This document shows, in pieces, positions 19,119-27,188 of a stretch of DNA of 41,509 nt. This DNA is from Thermodesulfovibrio sp. (GTDB taxonomy: Bacteria; Nitrospirota; Thermodesulfovibrionia; Thermodesulfovibrionales; Thermodesulfovibrionaceae). The stretch is from positions 1 through 41,509 of the forward strand of contig JANXBR010000004.1 in NCBI GenBank assembly GCA_025060625.1, in the 5' to 3' direction. Position numbers and translations under genes: made by a program. The notes under the pieces were generated by a model, which saw only the letters and a list, made by a program, of their open reading frames with translations, searched no databases and had not been told where the DNA came from. Each line of letters opens with the position of its first letter. The first letter of the stretch is position 1.

Positions 19119-21107
19119 ATGGAAAAAGAGACTTGCACATTTTCATACTGTCAGAGACCAGAAATAACTGAGGTAGATACTGATTTTCTTATAATCGGTG
19201 GTGGTATGGCTGGTGCTGGAGCTGCATATGAGGCTGCAAGATGGGCAACACCAAAGGGACTCAAGGTAACACTTGTTGACAAAGCAGCAATGGACCGTTC
19301 TGGTGCTGTGGCAATGGGTCTTAGTGCTATTAACACATATATTGGTGAGAATAAGGTTGAGGACTATGTAAGATATGTCCGTGCAGACCTTATGGGAATT
19401 ATTCGTGAAGACCTTGTCTATGACCTTGGAAGACATGTTGATAACTCAGTTCATATGTTTGAGGAATGGGGACTTCCCATCTGGAAAAAGGGTGCCGATG
19501 GTTGGTCAAGAGATGGTTTCCAGGCAAGAGATGAAGGAATCCCATCATTAAAAGATGGTGGAACACCTTGCCGTTCTGGTAAATGGCAGATCATGATAAA
19601 CGGTGAATCCTATAAGGTTATCGTTGCCGAGGCTGGAAAGGCAGCTCTTGAATATAATAGAAAAGCAACTGGACAGGCTCAGAATCTCTTTGAAAGAGTA
19701 TTTATCACAAGACTTGTTAGAGATGCAAATGATCCAAAGAGAATGGCAGGTGCAATCGGCTTTAGTGTAAGAGAGAATAAGGTTTATCTCTTCAAAGCAA
19801 AGGCAATTCTTATTGCATGTGGTGGAGCTGTTAATGTATTCAGACCAAGATCCACAAAAGAAGGTATGGGTAGAGCTTGGTATCCAGTATGGAACTCTGG
19901 TTCAGGATACTATCTTGGAATGACCGCTGGAGCAGAGATGACAATGATGGAAAACAGATTTGTTCCAGCAAGATTTAAGGATGGATATGGTCCAGTTGGT
20001 GCATGGTTCCTCTTCTTCAAAGCAAAAGCAACGAATGCTCTTGGCGAAGACTACTGTGCAAAGGACACACCAGAGTTTAAGGATGCAGTTCAGAGATATG
20101 GAAAATGGGCAGAGGCTCTTGGAACTGCAATAAGAAACCATCTTATGATGCAAACAATGAAGCAGGGTAAGGGTCCTGTATTAATGAATACACATATTGC
20201 TATGCAGGAACTTGCAAAGCAGATGGATGCAAAGAGATTTAAACATCTTGAAGCAGAAGCTTGGGAAGACTTCCTTGATATGTGTATTGGTCAGGCAGGA
20301 CTCTGGGCAGCAAATAATGTTGAACCAGATAAGGTTCCATCAGAGATTATGCCAACAGAGCCTTATCTCCTTGGTTCTCATGCTGGATGTGCAGGATTCT
20401 GGGTAAGTGGACCTGGAGACATTCCTGGAGCACCTGCAGAGTGGTTCTGGGGTTATAACAGAATGGGAACTGTTCCTGGTCTTTTCTTTGCAGGTGACGT
20501 AGTTGGTGCCTCAGGACATAAATTCTCTTCAGGTTCTCATGCTGAAGGAAGAATTGCAGCAAAAGCTGCTATTGCCTTCATACTTGACAATCCTGGATAT
20601 ACTCCAACCATTGGAGAAGACATTAATGCTCTTGCAGCAGAGATGTATCTCCCATTTGAGATATACGAGAAGTATAAGACTTACTCCACTGATCCAAAGG
20701 TCAATCCATACTACATTAAACCTGATATGTATCAGGCAAGACTTATGAAGATTGCTGATGAATACTTCGGTGGAATTGGAACATGGTATATGACCTCTAA
20801 GACCATGATTGAGGAAGGACTTAAGAAGCTTCAACTTCTCAAAGAGGATGCTAATAAACTCGCAGCATCTAACCTTCATGAGCTTCTCCGTTGCTGGGAA
20901 AACTATCATAGAACTCTTGCTCTTGAGGCTCATGCAAGACACATCCTCTTTAGAGAAGAATCCCGTTATCCTGGTTACTACTACAGAGGCGACTTTGACT
21001 TTGTTGATGATAACAATTGGCGTTGCTTTGTCAACTCAGTCTATGATCCAGCAACAGATACATTTACAATTAAGAAAGTCCCATACGTTCAGATCATTCC
21101 TGATTAA
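19119..21107 (+). CDS. aprA: Adenylylsulfate reductase alpha subunit (flavoprotein)
   Basis: Reduces APS to sulfite and AMP using FAD and electrons from AprB. The 662-residue protein starts with a dinucleotide-binding segment (DFLIIGGGMAGAGAAYEA, about 23-40), continues with SGAVAMGLSAINTYIG and ends in a helical C-terminal domain. The FAD-site block GLFFAGDVVGASGHKFSSGSHAEGR near residue 455-480 is characteristic of AprA in the fumarate-reductase/succinate-dehydrogenase superfamily. AGAAGGAGG precedes the ATG. The stop is followed by a hairpin (21121-21162), so some transcription may end here. Confidence 0.97.
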   Translation: MEKETCTFSYCQRPEITEVDTDFLIIGGGMAGAGAAYEAARWATPKGLKVTLVDKAAMDRSGAVAMGLSAINTYIGENKVEDYVRYVRADLMGIIREDLVYDLGRHVDNSVHMFEEWGLPIWKKGADGWSRDGFQARDEGIPSLKDGGTPCRSGKWQIMINGESYKVIVAEAGKAALEYNRKATGQAQNLFERVFITRLVRDANDPKRMAGAIGFSVRENKVYLFKAKAILIACGGAVNVFRPRSTKEGMGRAWYPVWNSGSGYYLGMTAGAEMTMMENRFVPARFKDGYGPVGAWFLFFKAKATNALGEDYCAKDTPEFKDAVQRYGKWAEALGTAIRNHLMMQTMKQGKGPVLMNTHIAMQELAKQMDAKRFKHLEAEAWEDFLDMCIGQAGLWAANNVEPDKVPSEIMPTEPYLLGSHAGCAGFWVSGPGDIPGAPAEWFWGYNRMGTVPGLFFAGDVVGASGHKFSSGSHAEGRIAAKAAIAFILDNPGYTPTIGEDINALAAEMYLPFEIYEKYKTYSTDPKVNPYYIKPDMYQARLMKIADEYFGGIGTWYMTSKTMIEEGLKKLQLLKEDANKLAASNLHELLRCWENYHRTLALEAHARHILFREESRYPGYYYRGDFDFVDDNNWRCFVNSVYDPATDTFTIKKVPYVQIIPD

Positions 21108-21120
21108 TATGAGGGTATAC

Positions 21121-21162
21121 AAGGGAGGGAGCGACTTCCCTCCCTTTAAATTCTTCTTTTTA
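21121..21162 (+). terminator. Hairpin terminator or attenuator after aprA
   Basis: A perfect ten-base stem (21121-21130 with 21137-21146, AAGGGAGGGA against TCCCTCCCTT) with a six-base loop is followed by a T-rich run up to about 21162. It begins 13 bases after the aprA stop. The shape is a rho-independent terminator, although the T run is broken. Because qmoA follows on the same strand after 139 bases, it may set the ratio of apr to qmo transcripts. Confidence 0.75.
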
Positions 21163-21171
21163 GGTTTTAAT

Positions 21172-21214
21172 TAAAAATTCGTAATGCAGCCTAAAGCTGT
21201 GTTACGAATTTTTA
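21172..21214 (+). promoter_or_regulatory. Second hairpin between aprA and qmoA
   Basis: A 13-base perfect inverted repeat (21172-21184 with 21202-21214, TAAAAATTCGTAA against TTACGAATTTTTA) encloses a 17-base loop that itself contains AGC/GCT. It lies 32 bases before the qmoA ATG. It could be a second, bidirectional terminator, an mRNA processing or stability element, or an operator for a dimeric regulator. The sequence alone does not decide. Confidence 0.5.
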
Positions 21215-21246
21215 TGTTTAAGATAATTCAATAAAGGAGGCTGAGA

Positions 21247-22500
21247 ATGCATCATAATGGTAGCCCTAATCGTATCTTGGTCATTGGTGGGGGATTTAGT
21301 GGTTTGACTGCTGCAGTTGAGGCTGCCGAGACAGGTGCAGAAGTAATAATTGTTGAAAAAAATTCCTATCTCGGTGGAAGAGTTGCTCAACTAAATAAAT
21401 ATTTCCCAAAAATCTGCCCACCCTTATGCGGTCTTGAGATTAATTATCGGCGTATAAAAGTAAATCCACAGATAAAATTTTATACAATGGCTCAGATTGA
21501 ATCAATTTCTGGTTCACCAGGTGACTATAATGTAAAAATAAAGATCAATCCAAGATATGTAAATGAAAACTGTACTGCCTGTAATGCTTGCTCTGAAGTA
21601 TGCCCTGCAGAAAGGGAAAATGATTTTAATTTTGGACTTAACAAGACAAAAGCAATTTATCTGCCTTTTGAACAGGCTTTCCCATTGAGATATGTTTTGG
21701 ACAGGGTAGCTTGTCCAAAGGACTGTCCTGCACCTTGTGTTGAAGCATGCAAATATAATGCTATTGATTTAAATATGCAGAGTGAGACAATAGAAGTGAA
21801 AGTTAATTCAATTGTTGTGGCAACAGGTTGGAAACCCTATGATGCAGGGAAAATAGATAATTTAGGCTTTGGTAAGGTTAAAAATGTAGTTACAAACATG
21901 ATGTTTGAAAGGCTTGCTTCAAAGAATGGTCCAACTGGTGGAAAAATTTTAAGACCTTCTGATAGTAAACCTGTTGAAAAGATTGCTTTTGTTCAGTGTG
22001 CAGGAAGTAGAGATGAAAATCATCTACCTTTCTGTTCCTATATCTGTTGTCTTGCCTCTTTGAAGCATACACTTTACTTAAAAGAACAAAATCCTGATGC
22101 TGAGGTTTATATTTATTATATTGACATAAGAACACCTGGTAGATATGAGAAGTTTTTCAATCAGGTTAAGGAGCAAGGTGGGGTTAATTTAATTAAGGGT
22201 AAAGTGGCAGCTATTGAACAGGATACAGAGTCAGATGATGTAATGGTCACAGTAGAGGATATGCTTAATATGCAGAAGATTAAACAAAAGGTAGATATGG
22301 TTGTTCTTGCCACAGGAATGCAACCAGAGGGTTTGGAGTTCAAGGTTCCAGGGATTAAGTATGCCATAGATGGTTTTGTCGTTGAGGCTGAGGGTATATA
22401 TTCTGCTGGATGTGCGAAAAACCCGATGGATGTGGCAGGTTGTGGAAAAGACTCCACAGGCGCAGCCCTCAAGGCAATTCAGATTGGTGTAAGGAGGTAA
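21247..22500 (+). CDS. qmoA: Quinone-interacting membrane-bound oxidoreductase subunit QmoA
   Basis: HdrA-like flavoprotein of the Qmo complex, which passes quinol electrons toward APS reductase in sulfate reducers. The FAD-binding N-terminus (ILVIGGGFSGLTAAVEAAETG, about 9-29) is followed by HdrA-type cysteines CTACNACSEVC and a second Cys group (CPKDCPAPCVEAC). ATGWKPYDA and the C-terminal SAGCAKNPMDVAGCGKDSTGAALKA are typical. The length of 417 residues fits. AAAGGAGG precedes the ATG, and qmoB starts three bases after the stop. Confidence 0.95.
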   Translation: MHHNGSPNRILVIGGGFSGLTAAVEAAETGAEVIIVEKNSYLGGRVAQLNKYFPKICPPLCGLEINYRRIKVNPQIKFYTMAQIESISGSPGDYNVKIKINPRYVNENCTACNACSEVCPAERENDFNFGLNKTKAIYLPFEQAFPLRYVLDRVACPKDCPAPCVEACKYNAIDLNMQSETIEVKVNSIVVATGWKPYDAGKIDNLGFGKVKNVVTNMMFERLASKNGPTGGKILRPSDSKPVEKIAFVQCAGSRDENHLPFCSYICCLASLKHTLYLKEQNPDAEVYIYYIDIRTPGRYEKFFNQVKEQGGVNLIKGKVAAIEQDTESDDVMVTVEDMLNMQKIKQKVDMVVLATGMQPEGLEFKVPGIKYAIDGFVVEAEGIYSAGCAKNPMDVAGCGKDSTGAALKAIQIGVRR

Positions 22501-22503
22501 CCC

Positions 22504-24738
22504 ATGGAAAAGAAAATAGGACTTTATATCTGTAAAGGCTGCGGTATAGGTGATGTAATAAATGTTGAAAAAATTTCCAACATAGCAAAGAATGCTCTCA
22601 GAGTTCCTGTTGTAGCAGTTAGCGATATTCTTTGTAGCCATGAAGGTGTGGAGCTAATTAAGAAGGACATTGCTGAACAAGGAGTAAACAGCATAGTTAT
22701 TGCAGGTTGTTCCCCAAGAGTTAAAACCTATGAGTTTAATTTTCCCGGTTGTTTTGTTGAACGTGTACCTGTAAGAGAACTTGCTGTATGGACAATTGAG
22801 GCAGATGAGGAAAAACAACTTGCAGCAGAAGACTATATCAAATTGGGCGTTATTAAAGCTCAAAAAGGAGAAGTACCTCAGCCATACATAATTGAGATCA
22901 ATAAAACAATACTTGTAGTTGGTGGTGGTATTTCTGGAATGACAGCTGCATTGGAAGCATCAAAATGTGGATATGATGTTGTCCTTGTAGAAAAAGAAGC
23001 TGAGCTTGGTGGTTTTGCAAGAAAGCTCTATAAAAAAGTGCCTACAGATGATTACTCACAAGGAGTTCTATCAGATGTAAATCTTGATTTGATTATTAAT
23101 GAGGTCACATCAAATCCAAAGATTAAAGTTTATACATCTTCAAAGATTGAAAGAATAGATGGACAGCCTGGTGATTTTGATGTAACGATTGCAAAGAATG
23201 GTTCTACTGAGACAATAAAGATTGGTGCAATTATTCAGGCAACAGGTTGGAAACCCTATGATGCCAAGAAACTTACAAAAAAATATGGTTATGGCAAGTT
23301 TAAAGATGTAGTAACAAATTTTGAGTTTGAGGAAATTGCAAAGAAAAACAATGGTGTTATTAAAAGACCATCTGACGAGAAAAAAGTAAAATCTGTTTTA
23401 TTTATTCAGTGTGCCGGACAAAGAGATGCTGAACACCTCCCTTATTGCTCAGGTATGTGTTGTGTAACTTCACTCAAACAGGCAAGATATGTAACAGATG
23501 GAAATCCTGATGCCTCTGCAATGATTATTTATAAGGATATGAGAACACCAGGCAAATTAGAGTATTACTATAAGGAGGCACAGAATGCTCCAGGTGTTAT
23601 GCTTGCTAAGGGTGAAGTAACTGCAATAAGAGAAGAGTATGACAAGCTTATTGTAACTGTTAAAGACTCCTTATTTGGTGAACAAGCTGAAATAGAGGCA
23701 GAGATGGTTGTTCTTGCGACAGGAATGGTGCCAACTACTAAAGAGCCTCAGGATTATCTTATAGGACTTGCTGAAGCAGCAGCAAAGGGAGATGAGGAAA
23801 AGGCAAAATACATTGAAAAAACCAAAAAACCAGAGTTCATACTAAATCTTGGATATCGCCAGGGTCCTGAACTTCCTTTCTTGGAGGGTGGTTTTGGTTT
23901 TGTTGACTCTAACTTTATCTGTTTCCAGTATGAAACAAGAAGAACAGGTATATATGCGATAGGACCTGTGCGTCAGCCTATGAATATGACAGAAGCACAA
24001 GAAGATGCTCGTGGTGCTGCACTTAAAGCAATACAGGTAATTGAACATGTAGCAAAAGGTATGGCAGTTCATCCAAGAGCTTGGGATACATCATTTCCAG
24101 AGCCAAACCTTACAAAATGCACAGCCTGTAAGCGCTGTACAGAGGAATGCCCCTTCGGAGCTATTGATGAAGATGAAAAAGGAATACCCTACTATAAACC
24201 AAACAGATGTCGTAGATGTGGAACATGTATGGGTGCGTGCCCAGAGAGAATAGTATCTTTTAAGGATTATAGCGTTGATATGATTGGTACAATGATGAAG
24301 AATGTCTCTGTGCCAAGTGAGGATGATAGACCACGTATAATTGTTCTTTGTTGTGAAAATGATGCGTTCCCTGCAATAGAAACCGCATCTCTTAATAGAC
24401 TTAAACTTGATCCTGCTGTGAGATTTATTCAGATGCGATGTCTTGGTTCAATGAATCTTGTCTGGATAGCTGATGCGCTCTCAAGAGGAGTTGATGGAAT
24501 GTTGCTTTTAGGTTGTAAATTTGGTGAAAACTATCAGTGTCACTTTGCAAAGGGTAGTGAACTTGCAAAGTATAGGCTTGGCAAAGTTCAGGAGACACTG
24601 GATAGACTCCAGCTTGAGTCAGATAGAGTTCAGATGTATGAAGTTGCTATTGATGAATACTGGAGAATACCCGACATAATAAATGAGTTTATGGACAAGA
24701 TAAGACAAATTGGTCCTAATCCATTTAAGGGCTTCTAA
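22504..24738 (+). CDS. qmoB: Qmo complex subunit QmoB (HdrA-like with ferredoxin and MvhD-like parts)
   Basis: Second flavoprotein subunit of the Qmo complex. It is 744 residues and modular: an N-terminal segment with CKGCGIGD and a CSHEG, an FAD-binding HdrA-like core starting with LVVGGGISGMTAALEAS (about 138-154), two ferredoxin-type [4Fe-4S] sites (CTACKRCTEECPFGAI and CRRCGTCMGACPER, about 540-585), and a C-terminal MvhD-like domain (VLCCENDAFPAIETA, then LLLGCKFGENYQCHF). This architecture separates QmoB from QmoA. The MvhD-like part suggests contact with a hydrogenase or disulfide-reductase type partner. GGAGGTAACC precedes the ATG. Confidence 0.94.
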   Translation: MEKKIGLYICKGCGIGDVINVEKISNIAKNALRVPVVAVSDILCSHEGVELIKKDIAEQGVNSIVIAGCSPRVKTYEFNFPGCFVERVPVRELAVWTIEADEEKQLAAEDYIKLGVIKAQKGEVPQPYIIEINKTILVVGGGISGMTAALEASKCGYDVVLVEKEAELGGFARKLYKKVPTDDYSQGVLSDVNLDLIINEVTSNPKIKVYTSSKIERIDGQPGDFDVTIAKNGSTETIKIGAIIQATGWKPYDAKKLTKKYGYGKFKDVVTNFEFEEIAKKNNGVIKRPSDEKKVKSVLFIQCAGQRDAEHLPYCSGMCCVTSLKQARYVTDGNPDASAMIIYKDMRTPGKLEYYYKEAQNAPGVMLAKGEVTAIREEYDKLIVTVKDSLFGEQAEIEAEMVVLATGMVPTTKEPQDYLIGLAEAAAKGDEEKAKYIEKTKKPEFILNLGYRQGPELPFLEGGFGFVDSNFICFQYETRRTGIYAIGPVRQPMNMTEAQEDARGAALKAIQVIEHVAKGMAVHPRAWDTSFPEPNLTKCTACKRCTEECPFGAIDEDEKGIPYYKPNRCRRCGTCMGACPERIVSFKDYSVDMIGTMMKNVSVPSEDDRPRIIVLCCENDAFPAIETASLNRLKLDPAVRFIQMRCLGSMNLVWIADALSRGVDGMLLLGCKFGENYQCHFAKGSELAKYRLGKVQETLDRLQLESDRVQMYEVAIDEYWRIPDIINEFMDKIRQIGPNPFKGF

Positions 24739-24749
24739 GGAGGGAAGAG

Positions 24750-25898
24750 ATGGACAAACCAATAAAACCAGATTTACAGTTTGCAAGGGAAATTATAAAA
24801 GCAGGTGGAGAATCACTAAAAAAATGTTATCAGTGCTCCACATGCACGGTTGTTTGCAATCTCTCGCCAGATGACAAACCATTTCCAAGAAAAGAGATGC
24901 TTTATGCACAGTGGGGTCTTAAAGAAAAGCTCTTTAAAAATCCAGATATCTGGCTCTGCCATCACTGCGGTGATTGCACAGCTTACTGTCCAAGAGGAGC
25001 AAAGCCTGGTGAAGTTTTAGGGGCTGTTAGAAAACTCATGATACAGAATTATTCTCCACCAAGCTTTCTTGCAAAGTGGGTAGCTGAGCCTAAATATCTT
25101 ATACTGCTATTTCTATTTCCTGTGCTTCTATTCCTTGGAGAACTTTATCTTTTAGGATATTTTACAGGCACAGAAATTCCCAGAGGTGAACATGGAGAGT
25201 TAGCCTATTCAAAATTCTTACCAGCAGTGCCATGGATAGATGTACCCTTTATGGCAGCAGCAGGCTTTGCAGTGATATGTTTTTATTTAGGAGTGAAAAA
25301 ATACTGGCTTGACCTGACTGCTGGAGTAGAGCTTAAGAGAAAGGACATATATAACTGTATCTATGAAACCATCAGGGATATACTGCTTCATAAGAAATTT
25401 CAACTTTGCACTTTAAATAAAGGTAGAACAACAGCACACTTACTTGTTTTATATGCCTTTATAGGACTTGCCATAACAACAAGTATAGCTATGTTCTATG
25501 AATGGGTCTTAAAGTGGGAGTCACCATATCCACAAACAAATATAGTAAAGATAATAGGAAATGTCAGTGGTATAGCTCTCATAATTGGAATGTTATACAT
25601 AATTGCCAACCGGTCTAAAAATGCAGTAAAACAAGGAATTGGTAGCTATTTTGACTGGTTTCTTATAGTGGTAATTCTTGGTGTTGGTATTACAGGATTT
25701 ATGGCTGAGCTTCTTAGGCTTGCAGATACAGGTGTATTAGCATATGCATCATATGTTACCCATCTTGTCTTCGTATTTGTTCTCTTTACTTATGCACCTC
25801 ATTCAAAGATGGCACATATGGTTTACAGAGCAACAGCTATGGTATTTGCAAAGGCGGCAATGAGACAAGAAAGTATTAAAGAGAAAGAGGCTGCTTAA
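24750..25898 (+). CDS. qmoC: Qmo complex subunit QmoC (HdrC/HdrE-like membrane subunit)
   Basis: Membrane subunit that connects the complex to the quinone pool. The N-terminal HdrC-like part has two four-cysteine [4Fe-4S] sites (CYQCSTCTVVC, about 26-36, and CHHCGDCTAYC, about 71-81). The remainder holds about six membrane helices of the cytochrome b / HdrE-NarI type, including histidines in LNKGRTTAHLLVLYAFIG and VTHLVFVFVLFTYAPHSKMAHM that could ligate haem b. The length is 382 residues. AAGGAGGG precedes the ATG. A strong terminator follows the stop. Confidence 0.95.
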   Translation: MDKPIKPDLQFAREIIKAGGESLKKCYQCSTCTVVCNLSPDDKPFPRKEMLYAQWGLKEKLFKNPDIWLCHHCGDCTAYCPRGAKPGEVLGAVRKLMIQNYSPPSFLAKWVAEPKYLILLFLFPVLLFLGELYLLGYFTGTEIPRGEHGELAYSKFLPAVPWIDVPFMAAAGFAVICFYLGVKKYWLDLTAGVELKRKDIYNCIYETIRDILLHKKFQLCTLNKGRTTAHLLVLYAFIGLAITTSIAMFYEWVLKWESPYPQTNIVKIIGNVSGIALIIGMLYIIANRSKNAVKQGIGSYFDWFLIVVILGVGITGFMAELLRLADTGVLAYASYVTHLVFVFVLFTYAPHSKMAHMVYRATAMVFAKAAMRQESIKEKEAA

Positions 25899-25918
25899 AT
25901 TTGATTTAAAAAGTCTTT

Positions 25919-25949
25919 AAAGGGCGGAGTTTATTATCCGCCCTTTTTT
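25919..25949 (+). terminator. Strong terminator after qmoC
   Basis: A ten-base stem (25919-25928 with 25937-25946, AAAGGGCGGA against TCCGCCCTTT) with an eight-base loop runs into a TTTTTT tract. It closes the sulfate-respiration operon and lies at the convergent junction with the M16 peptidase gene, whose stop overlaps the T tract. The A-rich 5' flank makes it potentially active on both strands. Confidence 0.9.
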
Positions 25950-27183
25950 ATATTTCAATATTAATTTCTCTTTTACTTATTGGTCCAAGAATTGTTATTG
26001 AAAATTTTTTATCTTTTAAGAGAGATGCTATGTTTTGAACTTCCTTTAAAGATACTTTTTCAATCTGTTTTATCTGTTCTTTAATGCTAAAGATTTTTCC
26101 GAGATATAATTCCTGATATGCTAAATTATGCATAACCGAACCAGGTGATTCAGAAGAAAAAAGAATTTGCGATATGATTTGAGTCTTTGCTCTGTCTATT
26201 TCTTCTTTTTTTAAATTTTCAGGGACTTGTTTTAATATTTTGAAGATTGTTTCAATAATTCTGTTTATTTTTTTATAGTCACAGGCAGTATAGATACCGA
26301 AAATGCCTGTGTCTTGATAAAATGAAATAAAAGAATAAATATTATATACCCATCCCTTTTTTTCTCTTATTTCCTGAAACAATCTTGAGCTGACACTTCC
26401 TCCAATTATACAGTTAAGCAGAGTTAGGGCATTTCTATAGTTACTATTAAATGAAAAGGTGTCAACACCTATACACAGATGAGTCTCATTAAGATCTTTC
26501 TCATGCACTTTAAGACAAGGAGAAAAAACTGTTTTATTAATTAATGGAGTTTTGTTTGAAGGTCTTATTGCAATATTTTTCTCAAGGCATTCTATTAAAG
26601 TTTTTTCTTCAAAATTTCCAGCACAGCTTATTACACAGTTATTTATTCCATAAAAGTTGTTGTAACACTCAATTATGTCTTGTCTGGATATTTTTGATAA
26701 TGTGGATTCTTTTCCAAGAATTGGTTGCCCTAATCCATTAGGAAATGAGTTTTCCATAAATAGATCATGAATTAGTTCATCTGGTGTATCATTTACTGTT
26801 CTTATTTCATCAAGTATGACTGAACGTTCTTTTTCTATTTCTTGTTCAGGAAAAAGAGGATTTGAATAAATATCTCCAATTATTTCTAAAGCTTTACATA
26901 TGGAAGTATTTAAAACTTTTATGTATAATGCTGTAAACTCTCTTGAAGTAAAGGCATTTATATCTCCACCAATACTGTCAATCTCAAAAGATATCTGTCG
27001 AGCGTTTCTTTTGGGTGTTCCCTGAAAAAAGAGATGTTCTATAAAATGAGATAATCCATTTTTTGAGGAGATTTCATGTCTGGTTCCATGTTTTATCCAT
27101 ATACCGAGAACAAAGGATTTGTAATAGTTCATTTTGTTCATTATTAAGGGAGTATTTGAGAAAAGATATGTTTTTTTTATCAT
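25948..27183 (-). CDS. M16 family zinc metallopeptidase
   Basis: Peptidase of the pitrilysin/processing-peptidase family. The zinc site HFIEH (46-50) and the downstream EIEKERSVILDEI, with the third ligand in that helix, are intact, and the second-domain block SSRLFQEIREKKGWVYNIYSF fits an M16B bacterial enzyme. There is no signal peptide, so it is probably cytoplasmic. It is 411 residues, typical of single-chain bacterial M16 proteins. The gene follows pnp after five bases, an arrangement seen in many bacteria. Its natural substrate is not visible from sequence. Confidence 0.93.
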   Translation of the reverse strand: MIKKTYLFSNTPLIMNKMNYYKSFVLGIWIKHGTRHEISSKNGLSHFIEHLFFQGTPKRNARQISFEIDSIGGDINAFTSREFTALYIKVLNTSICKALEIIGDIYSNPLFPEQEIEKERSVILDEIRTVNDTPDELIHDLFMENSFPNGLGQPILGKESTLSKISRQDIIECYNNFYGINNCVISCAGNFEEKTLIECLEKNIAIRPSNKTPLINKTVFSPCLKVHEKDLNETHLCIGVDTFSFNSNYRNALTLLNCIIGGSVSSRLFQEIREKKGWVYNIYSFISFYQDTGIFGIYTACDYKKINRIIETIFKILKQVPENLKKEEIDRAKTQIISQILFSSESPGSVMHNLAYQELYLGKIFSIKEQIKQIEKVSLKEVQNIASLLKDKKFSITILGPISKREINIEI

Positions 27184-27188
27184 CAGAC

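Noticed and set aside
19143-20942. Several open frames of 60-137 codons within or opposite aprA on both strands
   Set aside because: They lie over a highly conserved gene, have no ribosome binding sites and show no family features. They are by-products of codon bias in aprA.
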